A stretch of 12,004 bases of DNA from Prevotellaceae bacterium UBA7028. Lineage in GTDB: Bacteria > Bacteroidota > Bacteroidia > Bacteroidales > Bacteroidaceae. A model generated the notes under the pieces. It saw nothing but the letters and a program-made list of their open reading frames with translations, did no database searches and was not told where the DNA came from. Below are positions 1 to 5,926 of this stretch, piece after piece. Each line of letters begins with the position of its first letter. Positions within the stretch are counted from its first letter, which is position 1. The position numbers and the translations under genes were made by a program. The stretch lies in assembly GCA_002494215.1 (NCBI GenBank), contig DLBF01000154.1, forward strand, positions 1,163-13,166. Reading direction: 5' to 3'.

Positions 1-62
1 AGCGCAACGCCGGTGACCGACATTACTACTTTTCTACCGATTGATGAATTGATTAACCACAT
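1..62 (-). CDS. sdhC: Succinate dehydrogenase/fumarate reductase cytochrome b subunit, 5' end only
   Basis: The minus strand carries an ATG at 62-60 followed by 20 codons that run off the window edge. The peptide begins MWLINSSIGRKVVMSVTG, which resembles the N-terminus of Bacteroidetes SdhC/FrdC (cytochrome b558 family), where an SSIGRK-type segment precedes the first membrane helix. Such proteins are the haem- and quinone-binding membrane anchor of the succinate:quinone oxidoreductase, which in anaerobic Bacteroidales works mainly as fumarate reductase. The best promoter in the window lies upstream in the matching orientation (138-169), giving a predicted leader of about 70 nt. A plus-strand reading of the same bases, ending in TGA at 70-72, was judged a shadow. 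Only about a tenth of the protein is visible, so the family call rests on a short N-terminal match plus context. Confidence 0.82.
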   Translation of the reverse strand, partial: MWLINSSIGRKVVMSVTGVA

Positions 63-137
63 AAATGATTGAATTAAATTATTGAATATTATGTTATTTA
101 GCTCTCTTATACCTAATATATAGGATATTATATCGTG

Positions 138-169
138 CAAAATTACATTAAAAAAGTGATTTGAACAAA
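138..169 (-). promoter_or_regulatory. Bacteroidetes-type promoter for sdhC
   Basis: On the minus strand a -33 box TTTG (169-166) is followed after exactly 20 nt by a -7 box TAATTTTG (145-138), then CACG. This fits the known Bacteroidetes housekeeping promoter TTTG-N17-23-TAnnTTTG. Transcription would start near 131 and leave about 70 nt of leader before the ATG. The leader contains a short palindromic patch, CCTA-ATATA-TAGG at 112-124. Assignment is by motif only. Confidence 0.75.
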
Positions 170-198
170 AAAATGGCTTAAATGTTAAGAGAAATCTG

Positions 199-206
199 TA
201 ATTTTG
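199..206 (+). promoter_or_regulatory. -7 element of the mnmG promoter
   Basis: TAATTTTG matches TAnnTTTG exactly and is followed by CAGC. The start site would be near 213, about 19 nt before the mnmG ATG. No TTTG sits at the expected -33 position; the closest TTTG (160-163) is 35 nt away, too far. The box and its flanks (198-207) are the exact inverted copy of the sdhC -7 region (137-146), so the two promoters face away from each other. Confidence 0.6.
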
Positions 207-231
207 CAGCTAAATTGAGTGCCAGAGTAAT

Positions 232-2103
232 ATGGAAATGAATTTTGATGTGGTTGTGGTTGGTGCTGGACACGCAGGATGCGAAGCGGCAGCAGCCAGT
301 GCAACCTTGGGAGCTAAGACCTGTCTTATAACAATGGATATGAACAAGATTGCACAGATGAGTTGCAATCCTGCTGTTGGTGGCATTGCCAAAGGACAGA
401 TTGTAAGAGAGATTGATGCATTAGGCGGTCACATGGCAGAAGTTACAGACCGCACCGCCATTCAATTCCGTATGCTGAATCGCAGCAAGGGACCTGCCAT
501 GTGGAGTCCTCGCGCCCAATGCGACAGAGGAAAATTCATCTGGACATGGCGTGAGATTCTTGAGAACACGCCTAACCTGCATATCTGGCAAGACCAAGTC
601 AAGGAACTGCTGGTTAAGGATAAGCAAGTAACAGGCGTCCTTACCTACATGGATGTTATCATAAACGCCAGATGCGTGGTGATAACATGCGGAACATTTC
701 TGGACGGCCTAATGCACATTGGCAGAACCAAACTGCCTGGAGGAAGATGCGCAGAGCCCCCTAGCCTGCACCTGACAGAGAGCATTACCCACCATGGCAT
801 TACGGCTGGCCGAATGAAAACCGGAACCCCGGTGCGAATAAACGGAACATCTGTTCACTTTGACGAGATGACCATCCAACCAGGAGACACAGACTTCCAC
901 AAATTCTCTTACATGGGAGAGCCCAGGCATCTGCCTCAATTGCCCTGTTGGATTACCTATACCAACAAGCAGGTACACGACAGGCTGAAGGCTTCGCTGG
1001 AAGATTCTCCTCTTTTTAATGGACAAATCCAGAGCATCGGCCCTCGTTATTGCCCAAGCATTGAAACGAAACTGGTTACTTTCGCGGACAAAGAAGAGCA
1101 CCAGCTGTTCTTGGAACCCGAGGGAACCAACACCAACGAATATTATCTGAACGGATTCAGCAGCAGCCTACCCATTGATGCACAGCTGGAGGCGCTCAGA
1201 ATGATTCCTGCCTTCAGGGATTTGGAAGTGTACCGCCCGGGCTATGCCATTGAATATAACTACTTCGACCCTACCCAACTGACTCACTCCCTGGAAAGTA
1301 AGTTGGTTGACGGTTTGTTTATGGCAGGCCAGGTGAACGGAACCACCGGATACGAAGAGGCTGCAGGTCAAGGAATTGTGGCAGGTATCAACGCAGCAAA
1401 AAAGTGCGGTGGAAGCGAACCTTTTACAATGAAAAGGGACGAATCTTATATAGGTGTTCTGATAGACGATTTGGTTACAAAGGGAGTAGATGAACCTTAC
1501 CGCATGTTCACCAGTCGTGCAGAATACAGAATCCTGCTTAGACAAGACGATGCAGACGCACGTCTGACGGAAAAGAGCTTTAACCTGGGATTAGCCACCA
1601 GCGAAAGATACAATTATTGGTTAGAGAAGAAAGCTGCCATAGAAGGGTTAGAAGAATTCTGCAAGCACTACAGCGTGAAAGCTGCCTACATAAACGAAGG
1701 ATTAAAAGCTTTAGGAAGTACAGAGTTGCAAAGAGGATGCAAACTGATTGACCTAATAGCAAGACCCGGCCTGACATTAGAAAATCTGTCGAACCTTATT
1801 CCTGCGCTAAAGGAAAAGATTGAATCCATTTCAGACAGAAAGGAAGAGATTGTAGAAGCTGCTGAAATAAAAATGAAATACAGCGGCTATATAACACGAG
1901 AAAGAGAACTGGCTGACAAAATGATTCGCCTGGAGAATATAAAGATAAAAGGTAAGTTTGATTACAATTCTCTGCAATCGTTGTCAACAGAAGCACGCCA
2001 GAAACTTACCCGTATAGATCCTGAGACAATGGCGCAGGCAAGTCGAATTCCAGGCGTTAGCCCCAGCGACATAAATGTATTGCTGGTGCTGATGAGAAGG
2101 TGA
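232..2103 (+). CDS. mnmG: tRNA uridine-5-carboxymethylaminomethyl modification enzyme MnmG (GidA)
   Basis: With MnmE, MnmG uses FAD, NADH and methylene-tetrahydrofolate to install the (carboxymethyl)aminomethyl group on U34 of tRNAs reading split codon boxes, in the cytoplasm. The 623 residues match the usual family length. Visible features are the dinucleotide-binding GAGHAG at residues 11-16, a conserved Cys45 in the MSCNPAVGG segment, Cys274 in GPRYCPSIETK (equivalent to the catalytically important E. coli Cys277), the flavin-site segment GQVNGTTGYEEAAGQG at 367-382, and the C-terminal helical tRNA/MnmE-binding part with KYSGYI near 549 and the PSDINVLL ending. Met1 and Met3 are both possible starts; the first is taken. 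It lies downstream of a -7 box at 199-206. The 93-bp gap to apt carries a parS site. No anomaly is seen in the protein. Confidence 0.97.
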   Translation: MEMNFDVVVVGAGHAGCEAAAASATLGAKTCLITMDMNKIAQMSCNPAVGGIAKGQIVREIDALGGHMAEVTDRTAIQFRMLNRSKGPAMWSPRAQCDRGKFIWTWREILENTPNLHIWQDQVKELLVKDKQVTGVLTYMDVIINARCVVITCGTFLDGLMHIGRTKLPGGRCAEPPSLHLTESITHHGITAGRMKTGTPVRINGTSVHFDEMTIQPGDTDFHKFSYMGEPRHLPQLPCWITYTNKQVHDRLKASLEDSPLFNGQIQSIGPRYCPSIETKLVTFADKEEHQLFLEPEGTNTNEYYLNGFSSSLPIDAQLEALRMIPAFRDLEVYRPGYAIEYNYFDPTQLTHSLESKLVDGLFMAGQVNGTTGYEEAAGQGIVAGINAAKKCGGSEPFTMKRDESYIGVLIDDLVTKGVDEPYRMFTSRAEYRILLRQDDADARLTEKSFNLGLATSERYNYWLEKKAAIEGLEEFCKHYSVKAAYINEGLKALGSTELQRGCKLIDLIARPGLTLENLSNLIPALKEKIESISDRKEEIVEAAEIKMKYSGYITRERELADKMIRLENIKIKGKFDYNSLQSLSTEARQKLTRIDPETMAQASRIPGVSPSDINVLLVLMRR

Positions 2104-2126
2104 AGCAACACTTCAAGAAAAGTGGA

Positions 2127-2142
2127 AGTTTCACGTGAAACA
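2127..2142. promoter_or_regulatory. parS: parS-like site: ParB (Spo0J) binding palindrome
   Basis: The 14-mer GTTTCACGTGAAAC at 2128-2141 is a perfect palindrome. The surrounding 16-mer matches the broadly conserved chromosomal parS consensus TGTTTCACGTGAAACA at 15 of 16 positions (first base A instead of T). It sits in the gap between mnmG and apt. ParB loads as a CTP-dependent clamp at such sites to organise and segregate the origin region. That this site is used here is inferred; parA and parB are not in the window. Confidence 0.82.
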
Positions 2143-2196
2143 AAAATATGCTACACGCCTGTAAATCAATAAGAAACGTATAACAAATAAAAGCAT

Positions 2197-2727
2197 ATGA
2201 ACAACCCTAAATTACTTGAGAACCTAAGGGTAATACCCAATTTCCCAAAGCCTGGAATCATGTTTCAGGACATCAGCACACTCTTCGATAAAGCAGAATG
2301 CCTGAGGATAATGTGCGACGAAACTGTAGACCTTTACAAGGATAAAGGAATCACCAAAATCGTGGGTATAGAAAGTCGCGGATTTCTGTTGGCAAGTGCA
2401 GTTGCAAAAGAATTAAATGCAGGAGTCGTAATGTGCAGAAAGCCAGGAAAACTACCTGGTGAAACTGTACAAATGAGCTATGAAAAGGAATATGGCACGG
2501 ATACAGTATGCATTCACAAAGGAACCATCTCGGAAGATGATGTAGTACTGCTGCACGACGATCTTCTGGCAACAGGAGGCTCGATGAAAGCGGCTTACGA
2601 TTTGGTGAAGATGTTTAATCCCAAGAAGATATACATCAACTTTATCATAGAACTTACCATAGAAGGTTTACACGGACGCGATGTATTCGACAAAGACGTG
2701 GAAATAACCACCCTACTGAAGGTTTAA
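2197..2727 (+). CDS. apt: Adenine phosphoribosyltransferase
   Basis: Apt converts adenine and PRPP to AMP and pyrophosphate, the purine salvage step in the cytoplasm. The 176 residues are of normal length for the family. Recognisable parts are IPNFPKPGIMFQDIST at 13-28, the VGIESRGF segment at 56-63, the RKPGKLPGET base/PRPP loop at 81-90, and the type-I PRTase PRPP-binding motif DDLLATGGS at 121-129. The residue before the acidic pair is His120, where many Apt proteins have Val (VDDLLATGG); this is not expected to matter for catalysis. The gene follows mnmG by 93 bp and precedes uvrC by 21 bp, in the same direction, so co-transcription with uvrC is likely. No promoter matching TAnnTTTG was found directly upstream. 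Confidence 0.96.
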   Translation: MNNPKLLENLRVIPNFPKPGIMFQDISTLFDKAECLRIMCDETVDLYKDKGITKIVGIESRGFLLASAVAKELNAGVVMCRKPGKLPGETVQMSYEKEYGTDTVCIHKGTISEDDVVLLHDDLLATGGSMKAAYDLVKMFNPKKIYINFIIELTIEGLHGRDVFDKDVEITTLLKV

Positions 2728-2748
2728 TCCCATAATACAGGAAAAAAA

Positions 2749-4572
2749 ATGGCCAACCTATCAGAAAAAGAAAAGATTCAGGCCTATCTGAAGAGTATTG
2801 TGCTTAGCATGCCAGAGAAACCTGGCTGCTACCAATACTTCGATGAAAATGGCACAATCATATACGTTGGCAAAGCAAAAAAACTGAAAAGAAGGGTTTA
2901 CTCCTACTTCAGCAAAGAACACGACAACCGCAAAACTGCAATTCTTGTCAGTAAAATAAGGGATATCAAATATACCGTCGTTAATACCGAAGAAGACGCC
3001 CTTTTATTGGAAAACAACCTGATAAAAGAGTGGAATCCAAGGTACAATATTCTACTGAAAGACGGAAAAACCTACCCCAGCATCGTTGTAACCAACGAAT
3101 TTCTGCCCAGAATCTTCCAAACCAGGAAGATAAACAAGAAATTTGGCACATATTTTGGCCCATACAGCCACGTTCCTACCATGTATGCACTCCTGGATCT
3201 GATAAAGAACCTGTACCCATTAAGAAGATGCCATGAAGCTATTACTCCGGAAAGCATAGAGAAAAAGAAGCACAAGGAATGCCTGGAATATCACATAAAG
3301 AACTGTAAGGCACCATGTACAGGCCGTCAAAGCGTTGAGGAATACCTGAAACATATTGCCGAAGCAAAGGAAATTCTGAAAGGCAATACAGCAGAACTGC
3401 AACGTTCCATGATGGCAGAGATGAAGCAACTGGCCAGCGAACTAAGGTTTGAAGAAGCAGAAGTTGTGAAGAAGAAATACATGTTGCTGGAGAACTACAG
3501 AAGCCGCAGCGAGGTGGTCTCCAACACCCTTCACAACATAGACGTCTTTAATATAGAAAGCGATGAGAGAGTAGCCTACATCAACTTCCTGCACGTAACA
3601 AATGGCTGTATAAACAAGGCATTTACCTTCGAATACGAAAAGAAAATGCAGGAAACAGACGAAGAGCTTCTGGTTATGGGAATAGTTGAAATGAGGCAAA
3701 GATATGGTAGTGAAAGTAAGGAAGTTATAGTTCCGTTCCCCGTGGAACAATTCACGCAAAGCTTTAAGTTAACTGTTCCACAGAAGGGCGATAAAAAGGT
3801 GCTTTTGGACCTTAGCAGACAGAATGTTCTACAATACAAAAAGGACCGAATTAGCCAGGCAGAAAAGCTAAATCCCGAGCAGAAAACAACCCGTCTGATG
3901 AAGGAGCTACAGGACGCCTTACAGCTTCCTACCCTACCCATGCACATAGAGTGCTTCGACAACTCTAATATCAGCGGAACAGATGCTGTTTCAGGCTGTA
4001 TAGTATTCAAGAAATGCAAGCCCAGCAAGAAGGATTATCGCAAATACATTATAAAAGAGGTGCAAGGACCTGACGACTATGCCAGCATGCAAGAGGTAGT
4101 AAGACGCAGGTACAAGAGGATGATAGAGGAGGAAAGTCCCCTACCCGACCTTATTATTACAGATGGCGGAAAAGGGCAAATGGAGGTCGTAAGAAAGGTC
4201 GTAGAAGACGAATTAGGACTGAAAATACCTATTGCCGGATTAGCCAAGGACGACAAGCACAGAACCAATGAATTACTGTACGGATTCCCTCAGCAAGTGA
4301 TAGGATTAAAGACAGACAGCCCTCTGTTTCGCCTACTGACTCAGATACAGGACGAAGTACACAGATATGCCATTACCTTCCATCGCGACAAACGCAGTAA
4401 GCATCAGATTGCCAGCGAGTTAGATGCCATAGAAGGCATAGGCCCCAAGACAAAGGAACTGCTTCTGAAGAAGCTTCATAGCGTTAAACGAATCAAGGAA
4501 GCAGAGAGAAGTACTCTGGAGGAACTAATAGGACCATCTAAAGCACAAATCATATATAATCATTTTCATTAG
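2749..4572 (+). CDS. uvrC: Excinuclease ABC subunit C
   Basis: UvrC is the dual-incision nuclease of UvrABC nucleotide excision repair and cuts 3' and then 5' of a bulky lesion. The 607 residues contain all expected parts. The GIY-YIG nuclease lies at about 24-100 (GCYQY, IIYVGKAKKLKRRV). A cysteine cluster C161, C178, C186, C190 matches the ligands of the [4Fe-4S] cluster reported in E. coli UvrC. The UVR/UvrB-interaction segment is at about 230-245. The RNase H-like C-nuclease has FDNSNISG (D404), IITDGGKGQ (D472) and HRYAITFHR at 538-546. The helix-hairpin-helix is at about 560-577 (IEGIGPKTKELL). The start at 2749 leaves about 24 residues before the GIY domain, close to the usual offset. 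The TAG stop overlaps the first hexamer of the AGTACT array. Confidence 0.97.
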   Translation: MANLSEKEKIQAYLKSIVLSMPEKPGCYQYFDENGTIIYVGKAKKLKRRVYSYFSKEHDNRKTAILVSKIRDIKYTVVNTEEDALLLENNLIKEWNPRYNILLKDGKTYPSIVVTNEFLPRIFQTRKINKKFGTYFGPYSHVPTMYALLDLIKNLYPLRRCHEAITPESIEKKKHKECLEYHIKNCKAPCTGRQSVEEYLKHIAEAKEILKGNTAELQRSMMAEMKQLASELRFEEAEVVKKKYMLLENYRSRSEVVSNTLHNIDVFNIESDERVAYINFLHVTNGCINKAFTFEYEKKMQETDEELLVMGIVEMRQRYGSESKEVIVPFPVEQFTQSFKLTVPQKGDKKVLLDLSRQNVLQYKKDRISQAEKLNPEQKTTRLMKELQDALQLPTLPMHIECFDNSNISGTDAVSGCIVFKKCKPSKKDYRKYIIKEVQGPDDYASMQEVVRRRYKRMIEEESPLPDLIITDGGKGQMEVVRKVVEDELGLKIPIAGLAKDDKHRTNELLYGFPQQVIGLKTDSPLFRLLTQIQDEVHRYAITFHRDKRSKHQIASELDAIEGIGPKTKELLLKKLHSVKRIKEAERSTLEELIGPSKAQIIYNHFH

Positions 4573-4656
4573 TACTTCAAGCGGAGTACTCCAGTACTTC
4601 AACTAGAGTACTGCAGTACTTTAACCAGAGTACTAGAGTACTTTAAGGTAAGTACT
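4571..4656. repeat. Array of eight AGTACT palindromes with 22-bp period
   Basis: The self-complementary hexamer AGTACT occurs at 4571, 4585, 4593, 4607, 4615, 4629, 4637 and 4651, so the start-to-start steps are 14, 8, 14, 8, 14, 8, 14. Each 22-bp unit is AGTACT-N8-AGTACT-N2. The N8 stretches are related (TCAAGCGG, TCAACTAG, TTAACCAG, TTAAGGTA; consensus TYAA plus four variable bases), while the N2 linkers vary (CC, GC, AG). The first hexamer begins on the uvrC stop codon. As RNA, each unit can form a 6-8 bp hairpin; as DNA, 22 bp is close to two helical turns and would place sites on one face. It could be a protein-binding array, a 3'-end structure or a mobile-type intergenic repeat. The arrangement is certain; the function is unknown. 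Confidence 0.93.
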
Positions 4657-4821
4657 AGGCAAGACTCGCCTACAAGAAACGATTGCATTACATACTATCC
4701 ATGATTGACGGAAATTAAAGTCAATATAGAACGTAGTTTACATGAAGATTAAACTATATAAAAAATACGAAAGAGAAAATATAAAAAAAGCAAAAAACAG
4801 ATAGGTATCAAATAATTATAC
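4657..4821. other. AT-rich uvrC-dtd intergenic region with two inverted repeats
   Basis: No credible gene is present. Two inverted repeats are visible. ATTGAC at 4704-4709 pairs with GTCAAT at 4720-4725 around a 10-nt loop. TAGTTTA at 4734-4740 pairs perfectly with TAAACTA at 4750-4756 around a 9-nt loop. The second is followed by A-rich rather than T-rich sequence on the plus strand, so it does not look like a standard plus-strand terminator and could be an operator. The rest (4757-4821) is strongly A-rich on this strand and leads into the dtd -7 box. Confidence 0.5.
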
Positions 4822-4829
4822 TACCTTTG
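4822..4829 (+). promoter_or_regulatory. -7 element of the dtd operon promoter
   Basis: TACCTTTG matches the Bacteroidetes TAnnTTTG box and is followed by CA, as at the other promoters here. The start site would be near 4836, about 13 nt before the dtd ATG. No TTTG is seen about 20 nt upstream, so only the -7 half is supported. Confidence 0.6.
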
Positions 4830-4848
4830 CATAAAGCAAAACGATTAT

Positions 4849-5301
4849 ATGAGAGCAGTCATACAAAGAGTAACACATGCAAGCGTAACAATCGAAGGCA
4901 ACAAAAAAGCCGAGATTGGGAATGGCTTCCTTATCTTGCTTGGCATAGAAAATACTGATAATCAAGAAGATATAGAATGGCTTACACGAAAAATCATTGG
5001 TTTGCGCGTCTTTGATGACGAGAACGGCGTGATGAACAAGAATATCCAGGAAACTGCGGGCGACATTATAGTCGTTAGCCAATTTACCCTGATGGCAAGC
5101 TACAAGAAGGGCAACCGCCCCAGTTGGATTAGGGCTGCCGGTCACGAGGTGGCTATACCATTATATAATAGCTTCGTGGAGCAATTATCCAAGGCCCTTG
5201 GCAAACCCATTGGAACAGGCGAATTCGGCGCTGACATGAAGGTTGAACTCCTGAATGACGGGCCTGTAACTATTTGTATGGACACAAAAAACAAGGAATA
5301 A
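4849..5301 (+). CDS. dtd: D-aminoacyl-tRNA deacylase
   Basis: Dtd hydrolyses D-aminoacyl-tRNAs (and glycyl-tRNA-Ala mischarges), keeping the cytoplasmic tRNA pool usable. At 150 residues it is of standard size. Diagnostic motifs are the N-terminal MRAVIQRVTHASVTI, the active-site SQFTL at 77-81, GTGEFGADM at 122-130, and the NDGPVT segment at 136-141 containing the Gly-cisPro chirality-checking motif. The start is the only sensible one because MRAVIQRV is the family N-terminus. It heads a four-gene operon; the next start codon lies three bases after its stop. Confidence 0.97.
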   Translation: MRAVIQRVTHASVTIEGNKKAEIGNGFLILLGIENTDNQEDIEWLTRKIIGLRVFDDENGVMNKNIQETAGDIIVVSQFTLMASYKKGNRPSWIRAAGHEVAIPLYNSFVEQLSKALGKPIGTGEFGADMKVELLNDGPVTICMDTKNKE

Positions 5302-5304
5302 AAG

Positions 5305-5589
5305 ATGAAGAAGTTTCTTTCTTATCTAAGCAGTCTTGGAATTATATGCATACTCACAGCAATCGTATGGGTACTTATAGCAAAAGGCAATTTATGGGTA
5401 GTACGCTTTGCGCCAACCAGATACCTGCCATTAATAGGAATAATTATTCAATTTCCATATAGTTGTTATAAAATGTGGCACTGGGAAGAGTACGAAAAAG
5501 AAAACAGAGTTAATGCCGTGGCCGGTCATGTATGTTTGGCTGCATTACTTATTTTTCTTTGGGCGTTTTTAGAGATGAAAGTACTATGA
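5305..5589 (+). CDS. Small three-helix membrane protein, unknown function
   Basis: I do not recognise this 94-residue protein. It has a basic start (MKK) followed by hydrophobic stretches at about 9-26, 39-57 and 72-90, consistent with three inner-membrane helices. A charged, Trp/Tyr-rich connecting segment lies at about 58-70 (MWHWEEYEKEN). By the positive-inside rule the N-terminus may be cytoplasmic, but this is weak. It starts three bases after the dtd stop and its TGA overlaps the ATG of the MazG-like gene (ATGA at 5586-5589), so translational coupling is likely. The tight packing supports a real gene, while the sequence gives no catalytic motif. A link to nucleotide or tRNA quality control is only guilt by association. 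Confidence 0.85.
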   Translation: MKKFLSYLSSLGIICILTAIVWVLIAKGNLWVVRFAPTRYLPLIGIIIQFPYSCYKMWHWEEYEKENRVNAVAGHVCLAALLIFLWAFLEMKVL

Positions 5590-5912
5590 CGATACGTGAA
5601 GCACAAGATAAAGTAGATCAGTGGATTAAGACCTATGGCGTTCGTTACTTTAACGAGCTGACAAATATGGCTGTCCTGACAGAGGAAGTGGGAGAACTGG
5701 CCAGAATTATGGCTCGCAAGTATGGGGAACAGTCGTTCAAGGAAGGCGAAAAGCAAGACCCCAGTGAGGAAATGGCCGATATCCTGTGGGTACTAATCTG
5801 TCTGGCCAATCAGACGGGCGTGGACCTAACGGAGGCGCTACAGGAAAGCTTTGAGAAAAAGACAAAACGAGACAGAGAGAGACATATAAACAATCCCAAG
5901 TTAAAACAATAA
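5586..5912 (+). CDS. MazG-like nucleotide pyrophosphohydrolase
   Basis: This is a single-domain member of the all-alpha NTP pyrophosphatase (MazG) superfamily, which typically hydrolyses (deoxy)nucleoside triphosphates to monophosphates and pyrophosphate. The 108 residues show the metal-binding signature EExxE...ExxD: E33, E34, E37 (EEVGELAR) and E62, D65 (EEMADILW), with 24 residues between the halves. The C-terminus is very basic and polar. The reading frame stays open upstream to an ATG at 5532. I chose 5586 because MTIREAQ begins the first helix of the fold and because it makes the ATGA overlap with the preceding gene; the upstream 18 residues look like read-through. Substrate is not predictable. 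At this size it resembles stand-alone homologues rather than the two-domain E. coli MazG. Co-occurrence with deoC fits nucleotide clean-up. Confidence 0.9.
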   Translation: MTIREAQDKVDQWIKTYGVRYFNELTNMAVLTEEVGELARIMARKYGEQSFKEGEKQDPSEEMADILWVLICLANQTGVDLTEALQESFEKKTKRDRERHINNPKLKQ

Positions 5913-5926
5913 AAGACGAACATAAT

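Noticed and set aside
1..72. Plus-strand open frame ending in TGA at 70-72, looking like the 3' end of an upstream gene.
   Set aside because: The minus strand of the same bases encodes a recognisable SdhC N-terminus with a well-formed promoter upstream in the right direction; the plus reading matched nothing I recognise.
2109..2124. CACTT-CAAGAA-AAGTG as a terminator after mnmG.
   Set aside because: The stem has only five base pairs and no T-tract follows; it runs directly into the parS palindrome.
3576..4028. A 150-codon minus-strand open frame inside uvrC.
   Set aside because: It is fully antisense to a well-conserved nuclease, has a shadow-like Ser/Leu/Phe composition and no recognisable domain.
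4571..4656. Reading the AGTACT array as a CRISPR array.
   Set aside because: The repeats are 6 bp and the gaps only 8 and 2 bp, far below CRISPR repeat and spacer sizes, and no cas gene is present.
4816..5145. A 109-codon minus-strand open frame over dtd.
   Set aside because: It is antisense to a clearly conserved gene, with no motif or promoter of its own.
5532..5585. An upstream ATG extending the MazG-like protein by 18 residues.
   Set aside because: The extension lies in the coding part of the membrane protein, does not fit the family N-terminus, and the 5586 start gives a typical ATGA overlap.
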